From Cyrtodaria siliqua (lineage: Eukaryota > Mollusca > Bivalvia > Adapedonta > Hiatellidae): a DNA stretch of 64,000 nucleotides. Below, one piece after another: positions 63,409 through 64,000 of this stretch (its first letter is position 1; each line of letters begins with the position of its first letter). Below the pieces are notes generated by a model that saw only the letters and a program-made list of their open reading frames with translations, did not search any database and had not been told where the DNA came from. The DNA lies in the NCBI GenBank assembly GCA_037043455.1, contig JAWPHD010011475.1, forward strand, positions 19,550 to 83,549, given 5' to 3'. The position numbers and the translations under genes are program-made.

Positions 63409-64000
63409 AAAACATTGTTAATACCAGCTTTTAACCACCTTTTCATATCCGTTCCTAACCCAGATATTAATACTGTAAAAGAGATTAACAATGTACTATA
63501 TGATTTCCTGTGGCAAGGACATGCAAAAATTAAAAGTACAGTTATTGTCAAACAGTACTCAGAGGGAGGATTAAATATGGTAAATCTTCAATCCTTTATA
63601 ACGGGACTTAAAATAACATGGATTAGAAGAATGATAATAAGTGATGGTACTTGGCAAAACCTATGTGACTGCTATTTTGATAAAATTAAACTGTATTCAT
63701 GTGGGAAACATTATCTAGAAAAAATAGCATCATCAATTAAAAATAACTTTTGGAAAGATGTTTTAAAATCATATGTTGAAATGATAAATAAATGTAAAAT
63801 CAACTCATTTGAAGATTTTCTTAAAATGTCGCTTTTCTATAACCACAACATTTTATTAGGCAAGCAAAGTGTTGTTATGGCATCCTGGTTTAGCAAGGGA
63901 ATACGGTATGTTAACGATATAGTGAATGATAATGGAAAGTTGCTTTCAATTGATGATTTTAAAGAAAAATTCAATATTAAAGTAAATTTCCTGCATCGCC
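63400..64000 (+). pseudogene. L1/Tx1-like LINE ORF2, region after the reverse transcriptase (partial)
   Basis: Frame open for 200 codons to the window edge: DVIKTLLIPAFNHLFISVPN, INNVLYDFLWQGHAKIKSTV, YSEGGLNMVNLQSFITGLKI, WIRRM. The F-x-W-x-G...K...GGL-N-...L-x-x-x-W pattern is the conserved segment downstream of the reverse transcriptase in L1-type ORF2 proteins. It joins the satellite directly with no reverse transcriptase before it, so it is 5'-truncated. No stop is seen in the window; activity cannot be judged. Confidence 0.8.

Noticed and set aside
61247..63551. Many 66-195 codon ORFs on both strands with 13-residue repeats
   Set aside because: Produced by the 39-bp satellite, open on both strands; no unique flanking coding or splice evidence.

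Overview
The window is AT-rich, intron-rich, repeat-dense eukaryotic DNA. The repeat types (tRNA-headed SINEs, Helitron-like elements with tandem-repeat bodies, non-LTR and DIRS-like retroelements, long satellites) suggest a mollusc, probably a bivalve. That assignment is inference from repeat style and from the mitochondrial-clan P450; no species marker is present. There are no bacterial operons, no CRISPR array and no convincing functional tRNA or rRNA gene.

The one clearly intact host gene is an 11-coding-exon mitochondrial-type cytochrome P450 on the + strand (20543-32284). All ten introns have GT-AG ends and matching phases, and the exons join to 553 codons plus a stop. The protein has a presequence-like N-terminus, PGPKGLP, WxxxR, an I-helix threonine pair, ExxR, PERW and a heme-cysteine signature. 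A TATA box near 16363 followed by an ATG-free stretch ending in a good splice donor (16543) may be its promoter and 5' leader exon; an acceptor lies just before the ATG exon (20528). The introns are full of repeats: copies of a retroelement 3' tail, two long-armed foldback elements, 34-bp and 33-bp minisatellites, and a CTA/TA microsatellite. Two local duplications touch the gene: exon-4-like sequence repeated in frame inside intron 3, and a 74-bp tandem duplication covering the heme-binding end of exon 9 and its donor.

A second host-like locus (57065-59521) has a small exon with half of a chromodomain-like motif and, after a 1.3-kb gap, a 317-codon open frame of unrecognised family ending in a SAP-like motif. 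The in-phase splice completes the chromodomain core but lies in a different frame from the long ORF.

The rest is mobile or repetitive DNA. 0-15 kb: LINE ends, two SINE families with target-site duplications, a Helitron-like element, a broken LINE split by a 1.37-kb terminal-inverted-repeat element with a 9-bp duplication, and ~155-bp diverged tandem repeats. 15-16 kb: a 422-bp near-perfect palindrome. 32.8-35.6 kb: two copies of a 21-bp-array element facing each other. 37-41 kb: Helitron-like ends, a SINE and tandem repeats. 41.8-45.4 kb: a decayed DIRS-like element (reverse transcriptase, RNase H, tyrosine recombinase). 48.9-54 kb: reverse-transcriptase remnants, one long open copy, and a LINE end with a SINE in it. 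60.6-63.4 kb: a 26-bp minisatellite and a 2-kb 39-bp satellite that runs directly into the 3' part of an L1-like LINE leaving the window.
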